Below, piece after piece: positions 55,160 through 64,000 of a stretch of DNA of 64,000 nt. How positions within the stretch are numbered: the stretch's first letter is position 1; the number at the start of each line of letters is the position of its first letter. The translations under genes were made by a program, and so were the position numbers. The notes below the pieces were generated by a model. The model made no database searches. It saw nothing but the letters and a program-made list of their open reading frames with translations, and had not been told where the DNA came from. This DNA comes from Methylophilaceae bacterium (lineage in GTDB: Bacteria > Pseudomonadota > Gammaproteobacteria > Burkholderiales > Methylophilaceae), in contig CANCPF010000007.1 of assembly GCA_947379975.1 (NCBI GenBank), positions 1 through 64,000 on the forward strand, in the 5' to 3' direction.

Positions 55160-55942
55160 TCAATGGAATCGAACGGTACAGCCGCCAAGACCACCAATGC
55201 TCACTCGGAAACTATCACCCGCTTTAGCTGGAAGCATTGCGGCAAGAGCGCCTGACAATATCACCTCACCCGCTTTTAATGGAATACCAAGCGCGCCCAT
55301 GGTATTTGCTAGCCATGTCATTGCATTAACAGGCGAGCCAAGCGCAGCTGCACCAGAGCCAGTAGTGATAAGCTCACCATTTTTCTCCAACACCATGCCA
55401 CACAATGCCAAATCTATTTTACGTGGGTCAACTGCTTGGTCGCCAAGCACAAAAACCCCACACGAAGCATTGTCAGCCACCGTATCTTGAATCTTAATTT
55501 TCCAATCACGAATACGTGAATCCACAATCTCAAAACATGGCATGACACATTCGGTCGCCGCGAGCACTTGTGCATTTGTGATACCCGGACCTAAAAGGTC
55601 TTTTTTTAGAATAAATGCAATCTCACCTTCTGCCTTTGGCTGAATCAGAGTAGACATATCGATGGACTCGCCTTCGTTATAAAGCATGCCGTCTAGCATG
55701 TAACCAAAATCTGGCTGATAGACACCTAGCATATTCATGACTGCCAGCGAGGTAACACCAATCTTTTTACCAATAATACGTTCGCCGGCTTGTATGCGGC
55801 GTTCAATCATTCGCTGCTGAATGTTGTAAGCATTTTGAATCGTAATTTCTGGATGACGATTGGTCAGTGGTTCAATCATCGTCTGCGTGATGAGCGCCTG
55901 ATAAAGTTCATCACCAAGTTGTGTAATTAATTTATTGTCCAT
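55160..55942 (-). CDS. dmpE: 2-oxopent-4-enoate hydratase
   Basis: A 260-residue MhpD-family hydratase that adds water to 2-hydroxypenta-2,4-dienoate to give 4-hydroxy-2-oxovalerate. Metal ligands lie in IQPKAEGEIAFIL and CFEIVDSRIRDW. The paralogous decarboxylase is 2 kb downstream. The dehydrogenase gene dmpC lies 28 bp upstream. Confidence 0.93.
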   Translation of the reverse strand: MDNKLITQLGDELYQALITQTMIEPLTNRHPEITIQNAYNIQQRMIERRIQAGERIIGKKIGVTSLAVMNMLGVYQPDFGYMLDGMLYNEGESIDMSTLIQPKAEGEIAFILKKDLLGPGITNAQVLAATECVMPCFEIVDSRIRDWKIKIQDTVADNASCGVFVLGDQAVDPRKIDLALCGMVLEKNGELITTGSGAAALGSPVNAMTWLANTMGALGIPLKAGEVILSGALAAMLPAKAGDSFRVSIGGLGGCTVRFH

Positions 55943-55970
55943 GTCATTCCTAATTTAAAGTCATTTTGTC

Positions 55971-57443
55971 TTAAAGTTTAATGCAGACGTTTTTAAGCTC
56001 AGTGTAAAACTCTAGCGAATGCACCCCGCCTTCTCGGCCAATGCCAGATTGCTTAGCGCCACCAAAAGGTGTACGTAAATCACGTAAGAACCAAGAGTTC
56101 ACCCACACAATGCCAGCTTCAATCGCATTTGCCATGCGGTGGCCGCGACTCAAATTGCTCGTCCAAATGGCAGATGCAAGCCCGTAAGGATTATTGTTAG
56201 TACGACGAATCACTTCTTCTTCAGAATCAAACGGTGCAATGTGGCAACAAGGGCCAAAAATCTCTTCACGTAGCACGGTAGCTGTGTCCGGCAAGCCAGT
56301 CCATATGGTGGGTTGGATCCATGAACCACCCTCTAATGCTTTTGGCATTTCAGGTATACCGCCGCCGGTCACAACTGTTGCGCCTTCTTCTACGGCATTT
56401 TTATAATACGAAAGCACCTTGTTTCGATGTTCTTGCGAAATCAATGGCCCCATACCACTAGAAGGGTCATTTGGTAAGCCAGGTTTCATTTTTTCTACGC
56501 CTGCTTTTAGGCGTTTTACAAACTCTTCGAAAATCGGTCGTTCAACGTACACTCGTTCTGTACCTAGACATACTTGTCCACAGTTAGCAAAAGAAGAACG
56601 AAGCGTTCCTTCAATCGCGGCATCCATATCGCAGTCCGCAAAGACTATCGCAGCATTCTTGCCGCCCATTTCCAAAGAAACAGGCCTAGCGCCATCTGCT
56701 GCCGCTTTCATAATCGCAGCGCCAGTGCGGGTTTCACCGGTAAAGGTAATTGCACTTACTTTGGGGTGTGTGGTTAAAAATTCACCCGCCGCATCAGGGC
56801 CAAAACCGTTCACAACGTTAAACACACCTTTGGGCACGCCCACGGCATTCATGACTTCGCCAAGCAAATAAGCTGTTTGTGGCGTTTCTTCAGATGGCTT
56901 TACTACAACGGTGTTACCGCAGGCCATGGCTGGCCCCAGCTTCCATGTCATCAACAAAAATGGTAGATTCCATGGGCAAATCACCGCCACAACCCCTACT
57001 GGACGACGTGTAGAGTAATTAATTGCACCACGGCCATCTGGCGTTGACATTTCAAAAAATTCTGACGGCACGTTTTTAACGACATCTGCAAATACCCTGA
57101 AGTTTGCAGCGCCACGCGGCACATCAACGTGACGAATAAAATGTGCAGGCTGTCCAATATCGGTCATTTCAGCATCGCAAAAATCTTCAAAGCGACGCTC
57201 TATTTCATTAGCAACTTCATACAACATCGCCACCCTATCGGCTACGGCAAGCTTACCCCAAGGCCCTTCTAATGCCATATGCGCAGCATTTACTGCAGCA
57301 TCTACTTCTGCACGGCCTGCGGCTGCAACGCGCGCGATTACTTTACCATCGTAGGGCGAGCGTTTTTCGAACCAATTGGACGTTGCAACAAATTCGCCAT
57401 TGATAAAGTTGGTGATATCTTTAATAGGCAATGTATCTTTCAC
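55971..57443 (-). CDS. dmpC: 2-hydroxymuconic semialdehyde dehydrogenase
   Basis: About 490 residues. The NAD-binding segment is ICPWNLPFLLMTWKLGPA, the general-base Glu is in LEMGGKNAAIV, and the catalytic Cys lies in FANCGQVCLGTER. It oxidises 2-hydroxymuconic semialdehyde to 2-hydroxymuconate. A GTG start at 57443 with AAGGA seven bases upstream is preferred; the longer TTG frame (57485) has no clear site. Its length fits the ~486-residue family. Confidence 0.92.
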   Translation of the reverse strand: MKDTLPIKDITNFINGEFVATSNWFEKRSPYDGKVIARVAAAGRAEVDAAVNAAHMALEGPWGKLAVADRVAMLYEVANEIERRFEDFCDAEMTDIGQPAHFIRHVDVPRGAANFRVFADVVKNVPSEFFEMSTPDGRGAINYSTRRPVGVVAVICPWNLPFLLMTWKLGPAMACGNTVVVKPSEETPQTAYLLGEVMNAVGVPKGVFNVVNGFGPDAAGEFLTTHPKVSAITFTGETRTGAAIMKAAADGARPVSLEMGGKNAAIVFADCDMDAAIEGTLRSSFANCGQVCLGTERVYVERPIFEEFVKRLKAGVEKMKPGLPNDPSSGMGPLISQEHRNKVLSYYKNAVEEGATVVTGGGIPEMPKALEGGSWIQPTIWTGLPDTATVLREEIFGPCCHIAPFDSEEEVIRRTNNNPYGLASAIWTSNLSRGHRMANAIEAGIVWVNSWFLRDLRTPFGGAKQSGIGREGGVHSLEFYTELKNVCIKL

Positions 57444-57514
57444 TTTCAGTTCCTTTTTAGCAGCTTGTGACACAGTAATGTTCAATAAAATATTCGGTAT
57501 TAAATTTTGTTAAT

Positions 57515-57952
57515 TCAAGGTTCGATCTCTGCTGCAATCAAGCCAAAACGTGCGCATTCTTCATCCTGCTCTTCAGAACCACCAGATACGCCTATTCCGC
57601 CAACTACTTTGCCATTTATACTGATTGGCAGTCCTCCGCCAAATTGCACAAAACGAGAGCGCATTGGCAAACCAAGTCTAACGCCATCTGAATGCTCGCT
57701 TAATATCTGCGCCCATTGGCTTGTAGGTATACCGAAACTAACCGCCGTATAGGCCTTATCTTCACTAATCGAAATAGAATGTAGATACGCGTCATTCATA
57801 CGCAAAAACGCCATTTGCGTACCACTAGCATCACAGACCGCAACATTAATGTTAATTCCTAACTCCGCTGCTTGTTCCACTGCACCTCTTACCGCACGAA
57901 ACGCTGTTTCGGTAGTAATTTGCCATTGCTCTGTGTAATGCTGCATCGTCAT
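57515..57952 (-). CDS. HbpS/GlcG-like (DUF336) protein
   Basis: A 145-residue protein of the DUF336/HbpS family. Its members bind haem or act as accessory proteins in aromatic and propanediol operons. The conserved segments are AGAELGI-like VEQAAELGININVAVCD and GGGLPISINGKVVGGIGVSGG. The function here is not known. It lies 72 bp upstream of the dmpC start in the same direction. The start is either of two ATGs two codons apart. Confidence 0.8.
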   Translation of the reverse strand: MTMQHYTEQWQITTETAFRAVRGAVEQAAELGININVAVCDASGTQMAFLRMNDAYLHSISISEDKAYTAVSFGIPTSQWAQILSEHSDGVRLGLPMRSRFVQFGGGLPISINGKVVGGIGVSGGSEEQDEECARFGLIAAEIEP

Positions 57953-58189
57953 ACGCTTGTTGCCTTTTAGTTTCGCTTGTTGGTATTGATGATATTAATG
58001 TGCGTCAGTTATTTTGTGAAATACTTATTTTTTGTTGATTAATACTTAAAATGCATAACTAGATTGATTGATTTACTTTTGGATTAAACGCGAATGCAAT
58101 TGATGTGAAGCAGAAAATAGACTTCCAATTAAGGCTGTATCCACACGCCGCCAAGAAGAATGGTGGCGTGCAGAGACGCTTAATAATAT

Positions 58190-59497
58190 TTAGTTACCAC
58201 CACGCATGTACTGCACTTGGAACATTGCTGGCGATACTTTTTTAGGATCGACCTGGCCTTTAAACTGACCAGTGGTACAGTGTTTAGCTTGCATATCTAC
58301 CATTGAGAAAGAATCGTCAATAGATATACCCGTACCTTTGTTGATAGGAAGATGGCTATCTGGATGTGACTTTCCAATAGTCCAAGATTTCCATAACTCA
58401 CCCTTACGATCGTAAATCAGTGTGCGGTTAATACTATTAGCCTGCGCATCCATATGGAATACACGTTTACCGATTGGGCTTGAGCCCACTGGGGTCGCTT
58501 CGAGTACAAACACTTTACGTAGCTGCCAAGTCACATCAGGGAAGCAACCACCTTGGCCGTGGAAATCAACGTATTTGTAACCGTCACCTTCTTTAAAGTC
58601 ACTAGACAGCTTCATTTCGTTATGGTTATAAAATGGCAGCATGATATTTTTGGTGCCTTTATAGCTCCATTTCATATCCGCAACACGGCCGTTATAACCT
58701 TCAAAATCTTCAATCATCAAATCTGAACCTAGGAAAGAGTCAGTTTTTTGCTCTGTTGCTAAGCGACGTACACGTCGCTGAAAGCCAAGATACAAGTATG
58801 CATCGTCTAACTTTTGGTCATCTTCGTAGCGTTGAATCAATAGCTGTGTGTTTTTAAGATCTTGTGGCTCTAACACGCTAACGTAAATTCCACGAAACAG
58901 ATTCGCTGGGTTTGGCGTCACCTCTGGCACAGGAGCATGCTGAACACGGTGTTTAAAGTTTAGAAAACCAAAGTTAAATTTAAGTGTTTTTTCAACCTTA
59001 CCACTTTCTAAATCACGATATTTCCAATAGAACGGTGAAATAAGGGCATTATCACCCCAGTTTTGACCATACTTAAAATTCCATGCAAGCTTTTCACCGG
59101 CACGAGGATCGCTCTCTGAAGGCTCTTCCGGAAAAGGACGACCAGCAACAAATCCTTCAATATCTCCAGTTTTAGGACCTAACTTAGTGCCGCCTAGATT
59201 CTTCTTAGTCGCATCAATATAAAACTTATCTTGATCAAACGAAGTAGTTTTGGCCACTTTAATCTCGTACCAACCATTTTTGATGACCTTGAACATACCC
59301 TCATCAAGTACCGCCTTAAATTGATCAACGTTGCCTTTGTTTATTACCGTACCTGGTGTTACGCCCTCTGCTGTTGGTGCGCCATCTTTATATGGAAAGA
59401 ATGATTTTTCCACATCTGCATCTGTAGCGGCATTAGCGATGCCTGCCGCCCCAGAAGCCAACAAGGCCATCGAAACTGCTAATAATATTTGTCGCAT
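58190..59497 (-). CDS. DUF1329 family exported protein
   Basis: A 435-residue protein with a Sec signal peptide (about 1-23, cut after NAA region) and the DUF1329 domain over most of its length (DYKYVDFHGQGGCF-like and RVFHMDAQANSINR segments). DUF1329 proteins resemble lipoprotein/LolA-fold lipid carriers and co-occur with DUF1302 and MMPL genes near hydrophobic-substrate pathways. The role is inferred to be periplasmic. The ribosome-binding site is AGGAG. Confidence 0.85.
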   Translation of the reverse strand: MRQILLAVSMALLASGAAGIANAATDADVEKSFFPYKDGAPTAEGVTPGTVINKGNVDQFKAVLDEGMFKVIKNGWYEIKVAKTTSFDQDKFYIDATKKNLGGTKLGPKTGDIEGFVAGRPFPEEPSESDPRAGEKLAWNFKYGQNWGDNALISPFYWKYRDLESGKVEKTLKFNFGFLNFKHRVQHAPVPEVTPNPANLFRGIYVSVLEPQDLKNTQLLIQRYEDDQKLDDAYLYLGFQRRVRRLATEQKTDSFLGSDLMIEDFEGYNGRVADMKWSYKGTKNIMLPFYNHNEMKLSSDFKEGDGYKYVDFHGQGGCFPDVTWQLRKVFVLEATPVGSSPIGKRVFHMDAQANSINRTLIYDRKGELWKSWTIGKSHPDSHLPINKGTGISIDDSFSMVDMQAKHCTTGQFKGQVDPKKVSPAMFQVQYMRGGN

Positions 59498-59526
59498 GAT
59501 GTTTCTCCTCTTTAAAATTCAAATTA

Positions 59527-61542
59527 TTAGAATTTATATTTCGCATTGATATAAAGTTCATTTTCACCAAATGCTGTGCCAATTGGACCTGCACGGAAGC
59601 GTCCAAGTGGCTCTAGACCAGACAGCCCACGAGAAAATGATTGCATTGCTAAAGCTGGATCCTCACCAGCTGGTGCCGTGAACGGAGCCCATGGGTTACA
59701 TGAGCGGCAGTCATCCACTTTGTAATTGCTGAGTTGATTACCCCATTTCACGTTGGCGCCGACAGCCACCTTAAACTTGTTACTAACAATCCACTCGACT
59801 TGTGGTGCAGCCACCCATGATTGTGCATTGAAATCATGTGCAAATATCACTTGCGGACTAATCCTATCGTTATGGAGGAACGCCTTAATCAACAAGGTAC
59901 CCACAAAGTTATCTTTCCAATCAGGCATACCAGAATAGCCAAGAGATTGTTGAGTGTACTCATGATCAAAGATATGTTGCCAGAACAACTGCCCAGAGAA
60001 CAACACCGTGCGTGTATTGCTGATAAAAGGAATAAAGGTCGGTCTATCAATCCCAATCACGCTGCGGAACACGTTATTTTTAGAGTAAAGCTCGGCTTTA
60101 TTAGTGTTAGCAAACTCTTCACCACTGGTATAAGCGGCTTCCATACGCACGGCTGATTTAGCTGCATCCCATTGAAAGTCCAGCGAACCACCGATTAAAT
60201 TCACGCGTGGATAGACCATATCGAATGAAATTAAATATGGGTTAGATGCACTGTACTGACCAGTAAAGCCATTAACAGTGCTCTTACCGCCATGCAATGA
60301 AGGCAGTTGCGAACGATAAGTTAAGGCATTAAGTGAGAAGTTTACCCCACCTTTAGTGACACCCTCAAACTTGCCACCTAACTGTGTGTTTTTCAAACTC
60401 CACTCAGGCAGTTCGACGTTATTCAAGCCAATCTGATGCGGGCCAAAATTTGTTGACAAGAAAGTGCCAGGTGCAACATTGGCGAAGTTAGCGACAGTAC
60501 CGCCGTTATCCCACAAGTTACTAAGACCGCGGAATAGACAACCTGCATCCAGAATCACGTTAGCCGTGCCGCACTGACCAAGGTTATTGGGACGGAATTT
60601 GTCGAAGTTCCAAACCACTTGCACATTACGCTCCTGCAACCAGTCACCACCACCCATGCGATACTCAGACTGTGCAATAAACATTGGAATACGAATATCT
60701 TGCAGTTCGTCATAGATATTATTGCGTGAATAATCCACTGGGTTAATCACATCCAATACGCGAAACAAGTCAGTACGACCCCAAACCACTTGCTGACGCC
60801 CCACCTTCACAAACAGCTGCTTGTTATCTGGCAAGTCAAAAGTCTTCTTCACATAAGCTTCACGGATAAAGTCTAAACGATCGTTAAACTCTGGTGATGC
60901 GAGCTCACTCTGGCTTTTGTTACCATAACCACCAAAGTCTTTACAACCGCGGCTATCGGTATTACATGGACGTACAGGTACGCCAAAAGCAACACCATGG
61001 TCAATGCTATGCCAATTGTCCCCTAAAACACGTAAACCCTCATTTGGGTTATTAGGATAACTATCTACAAATGCATTACCTGCCGCACCCGGATAAGGTA
61101 GTCCACTAACAAGCGTATGTGTTACTAAACCTGCACCTTGAGGCGTTGATAGATACACACCAGGTGCTAATGTTGATTCAAGATTAATTGACCCGCCAGC
61201 ACTCTTACCAAACTCACTTTTATTTAAGTCATATACGCCATCGTAAGTACCACGGAAAGTACCGTGGAAGTCCCATCCATTACCTAACCTGCGGTCAGCC
61301 TCCACTTGCAAGGTGTTCCGAAACTTGGATAGACCGACGTTATTACCTGAAGCATCTCTCCCTCGAACATGCGTATCATTTTCTAAAAATACATCAGTAA
61401 TTGAGCCGTCATCAATCACAGCATCGCCACCTTCTGGTAAGCCTTCTCCCCAAGCCAAACTAGAACCTAATGCAAGTAATGTTGCTCCGATAAGCGCCCA
61501 ATTTAACTTGAGCGATCCACGAAGTGGTTTACTATTTTTCAT
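59527..61542 (-). CDS. DUF1302 family outer-membrane protein
   Basis: About 671 residues with an N-terminal signal peptide (SKPLRGSLKLNWALIGATLL, then a cleavage after AWG) and a DUF1302 domain predicted to form a beta-barrel (aromatic-rich repeats, final ELYINAKYKF). It starts with ATG 61542, eight bases after AGGGGAG; the GTG at 61551 lies too close to that site. DUF1302 proteins pair with DUF1329 and MMPL transporters. A role in uptake or export of the aromatic compound is inference. Confidence 0.82.
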   Translation of the reverse strand: MKNSKPLRGSLKLNWALIGATLLALGSSLAWGEGLPEGGDAVIDDGSITDVFLENDTHVRGRDASGNNVGLSKFRNTLQVEADRRLGNGWDFHGTFRGTYDGVYDLNKSEFGKSAGGSINLESTLAPGVYLSTPQGAGLVTHTLVSGLPYPGAAGNAFVDSYPNNPNEGLRVLGDNWHSIDHGVAFGVPVRPCNTDSRGCKDFGGYGNKSQSELASPEFNDRLDFIREAYVKKTFDLPDNKQLFVKVGRQQVVWGRTDLFRVLDVINPVDYSRNNIYDELQDIRIPMFIAQSEYRMGGGDWLQERNVQVVWNFDKFRPNNLGQCGTANVILDAGCLFRGLSNLWDNGGTVANFANVAPGTFLSTNFGPHQIGLNNVELPEWSLKNTQLGGKFEGVTKGGVNFSLNALTYRSQLPSLHGGKSTVNGFTGQYSASNPYLISFDMVYPRVNLIGGSLDFQWDAAKSAVRMEAAYTSGEEFANTNKAELYSKNNVFRSVIGIDRPTFIPFISNTRTVLFSGQLFWQHIFDHEYTQQSLGYSGMPDWKDNFVGTLLIKAFLHNDRISPQVIFAHDFNAQSWVAAPQVEWIVSNKFKVAVGANVKWGNQLSNYKVDDCRSCNPWAPFTAPAGEDPALAMQSFSRGLSGLEPLGRFRAGPIGTAFGENELYINAKYKF

Positions 61543-61635
61543 TTTAGTCACTCCCCTTTAGTTTTTTATATCCACACGGTTGTTACTACTTTTAATACTC
61601 AATCAGAAAAGTTACTTCCGATTTTATTGCTAGCG

Positions 61636-64000
61636 TTAATCTGTTTGCAAAACGCCGTCTTCATCTTTATGTGCGCCTGAAATAAAGGCCGGTTTAAACA
61701 CTAATATCCACGCTGGCACAATGACCATTGCCGCTAGCGCATTCACAACTAACATCACAGTGAGTAGTGTTGCGGCATCCGATTGAAAGCGTAAATCAGA
61801 TAACACAACCCACATAATGACGCCAGAAACCAGTGTTGCGGCAGTAAATGCCACTGCCAAACCGGTCGTGCTTAATGCACGCGCTACAGCTTCAGTTAAA
61901 TCATGATTTTCAACAAACTCTTCACGAATACGATCCATAATGTAGATGGCGTAATCAATACCTACGCCAATGCCTACAGCAATGACTGGAATAGTATTAA
62001 CGCTAATACCAATATGATTAAAACCCATGTATGCGTAGGTAAGAATGGTGGAGAACATCATAGGTAACACCATGAGCCAACCAGCGTGAGTGGAGTTGTA
62101 ATAGACCCTGACGAACAGGAACGCCATCAACATCACTAGAGGTGTTATTTTTAAGGTGTCACGATAGTTTTCTTCATCGATACCCGCATTTACGCCAACA
62201 ATACCGCCAGCTAAATGTATGGTGAAATCTTTAATGCCTGTTGTTGCAGATTTAACCGCATTGGTCGCATTGCCAATAACACGTTGTAGCGTATTGGCTT
62301 CATGGTCTTTGTAATAAAACACCATAGCAGCATCGTTTTCATCAGTATTCACAAACTCTTTAAGCGCGCCAGGAATTGGGCTGGATGCAGAATAGGCAAA
62401 CATAAGACCGCCCACTTCATCTGCGGTATCAGGCAATTGAGCCCAACGTGGGTCGCCATTGTGGGTCAACCTGTTCACTTGGCGAATTAGGCTAGGCAAT
62501 GATTTTGTGCCGCCCAACTCTGGGTCTAACATCATTTCATCCGTGTAATCTTCCATTGCATGCAAGATTTCTGGACGACGAATACCTTGATTCTCCTTGG
62601 TTCTAGCCATCACATACATTTCTTCTGAACCGGGAAAACTTGCATTAATCGCTTTTGCAGAAATATTGTAATCGTGATTGCGATTTAAAATAGGAGATCC
62701 AGGTTCGGACTCTCCAAACTGCACATTCGCAATTTGAAAAAGACCTGCCACTGCAAGGATAAGCGAGACCGCCATCACCACTTTCCCTGTGGATACTGTG
62801 CAAAACGGCTTAAAAATGCGATGTAAAAAAGCCGTAGTACTAGAGCGGCTGTTTTTCTTTTGCTTAGGCTCTGGTAACACGGACAAAAATAGTGGCACCA
62901 TAAAGTGCACCGTAAAAATGACTGAAAAAGCCCAGAAACTAGCGTAATAGCCCAGCTTGATATTAATTGGCGCAGCGCCCATTGCAATGACCAAAATACC
63001 AAGCGCATCAACAGTAATCGCTAATGAACCTGGACGAAAGAGTGCGTCTAAAGCATTGCGAGCAGCATGTGCGCCATTTTGTGTGACTTCAAGTTCATAG
63101 TAATACCGCTCAACCAACTGCACACCGTGTGAAGTAGCACGTGCTGCAATTAAAAATGGGATTGTCATCGACAATGGATCTAGGTGATAGCCTAGTAATG
63201 ACATAAAACCTAGGCCCCAAGCAGAAGACAAGCAAATGCCCAAAAGAGGCAATGCAATGCCATAGAACCGACGGAAATACAGCACCAGTAACAGACTAAT
63301 GAGTGCTGTTGTATAGAGCAGAATTTGTAATATTTGCGATAGATAGGTATAAACCCAACCGGTCAAAACTGGCAAGCCAGTGGCGTAAATTTTGACACCC
63401 GATGTTTTGGCATCAGTACGTAGCTTTTGTAAGGCAGCGAAAGTTTTTTCGTAATCCAAATCCCCTTCATTCATCTGCGCCTTTACCATCGCAGATTTCA
63501 GGTCAGGCGAAACAGATAACCCATATATCCTAGGGTCTGTCATCACATCGCGTTGCAATTGCAGTAAATCAGCTTCAGATAATGCGGGTGCCGCTAAATC
63601 AAAATAAGGCTTTGAGCGCACATTACCATTTTCATCTAATGAAATTTTACGTGTAGTACGATGGGTTAAACTAGTGACCAAGTTATGATTTACGCTTGGA
63701 AGATTATCTACATCTTGCGTTACTCGACTAATGAGCTTCAAAGTCTCATTAGTGAAAATAGTTCCTTTTTCAACTTCTACCGCAATGGTGACTGCGTTTA
63801 TGCCACCAAAGCCTTCACGAATTTGGTTATGCAATTGAATAAACGGATGTTTTTGCGGGAGTAAATCGTCAAAGTTAGTCTGCATTTGCAAGTGCGGCAA
63901 ACGCGTTGCAAATAACATGCTAATAATAAATACTGCAGCTAGAACATATCTTGGATTAGCAAAAATCCAAGCTTCTCCGCGGTGCAATGCATGAGTAATA
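61636..64000 (-). CDS. MMPL/RND superfamily transporter (5' end outside window)
   Basis: At least 787 residues of a 12-helix RND-type protein with two membrane bundles. The first is near residues 220-370 and the second near 620-760, each preceded by a large periplasmic loop. Segments such as GVGIGVDYAIYIMDRIREEF match MMPL/RND transporters. The frame stays open to the right edge, with no proper start (63987 is a TTG in mid-frame). It belongs with the downstream DUF1302 and DUF1329 genes as an export module for hydrophobic compounds; the direction is inferred. Confidence 0.88.
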   Translation of the reverse strand, partial: ITHALHRGEAWIFANPRYVLAAVFIISMLFATRLPHLQMQTNFDDLLPQKHPFIQLHNQIREGFGGINAVTIAVEVEKGTIFTNETLKLISRVTQDVDNLPSVNHNLVTSLTHRTTRKISLDENGNVRSKPYFDLAAPALSEADLLQLQRDVMTDPRIYGLSVSPDLKSAMVKAQMNEGDLDYEKTFAALQKLRTDAKTSGVKIYATGLPVLTGWVYTYLSQILQILLYTTALISLLLVLYFRRFYGIALPLLGICLSSAWGLGFMSLLGYHLDPLSMTIPFLIAARATSHGVQLVERYYYELEVTQNGAHAARNALDALFRPGSLAITVDALGILVIAMGAAPINIKLGYYASFWAFSVIFTVHFMVPLFLSVLPEPKQKKNSRSSTTAFLHRIFKPFCTVSTGKVVMAVSLILAVAGLFQIANVQFGESEPGSPILNRNHDYNISAKAINASFPGSEEMYVMARTKENQGIRRPEILHAMEDYTDEMMLDPELGGTKSLPSLIRQVNRLTHNGDPRWAQLPDTADEVGGLMFAYSASSPIPGALKEFVNTDENDAAMVFYYKDHEANTLQRVIGNATNAVKSATTGIKDFTIHLAGGIVGVNAGIDEENYRDTLKITPLVMLMAFLFVRVYYNSTHAGWLMVLPMMFSTILTYAYMGFNHIGISVNTIPVIAVGIGVGIDYAIYIMDRIREEFVENHDLTEAVARALSTTGLAVAFTAATLVSGVIMWVVLSDLRFQSDAATLLTVMLVVNALAAMVIVPAWILVFKPAFISGAHKDEDGVLQTD

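Overview
The window looks like a chromosomal segment of a low-GC betaproteobacterium. Methylophilaceae or a related Nitrosomonadales line is my best guess. The grounds are gene content and order (DUF721/M23/secA, rnfABCDGE-nth-DUF1841, dapA-bamC, pssA-leuA, tgt-yajC-secDF) and the AT-leaning base composition. The assignment rests on recognition, not on a tree or a database search.

Positions 1-9451: the 3' end of a soluble inorganic pyrophosphatase, a PAS/GAF/HD-GYP signalling protein, a K+-independent-type membrane H+-pyrophosphatase on the minus strand, a DUF721 (DciA-like) gene divergent from an M23 peptidase, secA and a DUF1289 gene. Positions 9519-11610 hold a compact minus-strand bufferin-type RiPP cluster: a secreted Cys-containing precursor, a DUF692 (MNIO) oxidase and its DUF2063 partner. 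Positions 11725-18573 carry DUF1841, nth and the six-gene rnf operon. From 18865 to 34316 the genes are mostly housekeeping: dapA, bamC, a metallo-beta-lactamase-fold hydrolase, a tiny Ala-rich lipoprotein, the ribosomal oxygenase roxA, pyrD, a GST, clpA/clpS, a CorC-type protein, secF/secD/yajC and tgt.

Positions 34385-36125 hold an apparently intact IS200/IS605-type element (divergent tnpA and tnpB with hairpin ends) between tgt and pssA. Then come pssA, leuA with a long leader region, an EamA exporter, a HAD phosphatase, a CcsA/YpjD-like protein, ffh and tRNA-Lys. Directly after the tRNA lies an arsenic-resistance block (43.7-47.5 kb). It has arsR with a perfect operator palindrome, a frameshifted arsI, acr3, arsC, an ArsP-like permease and a small CxxC thioredoxin-like protein. 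It ends in debris: a truncated CDF exporter, an IS3 orfA fragment and the tail of a serine recombinase.

After a quinone oxidoreductase, positions 50069-64000 (minus strand, running in from beyond the right edge) hold an aromatic-degradation operon. An RND/MMPL exporter, a DUF1302 outer-membrane protein, a DUF1329 protein and an HbpS-like protein come first. They are followed by the full lower meta-cleavage pathway (dmpC, E, F, G, H, I and D types), with a GST and a 2-hydroxychromene-2-carboxylate isomerase inside the operon. The isomerase points to naphthalene or another polycyclic aromatic as the upstream substrate. The ring dioxygenases and catechol 2,3-dioxygenase are not in the window. 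Together these genes would convert 2-hydroxymuconic semialdehyde to pyruvate and acetyl-CoA.
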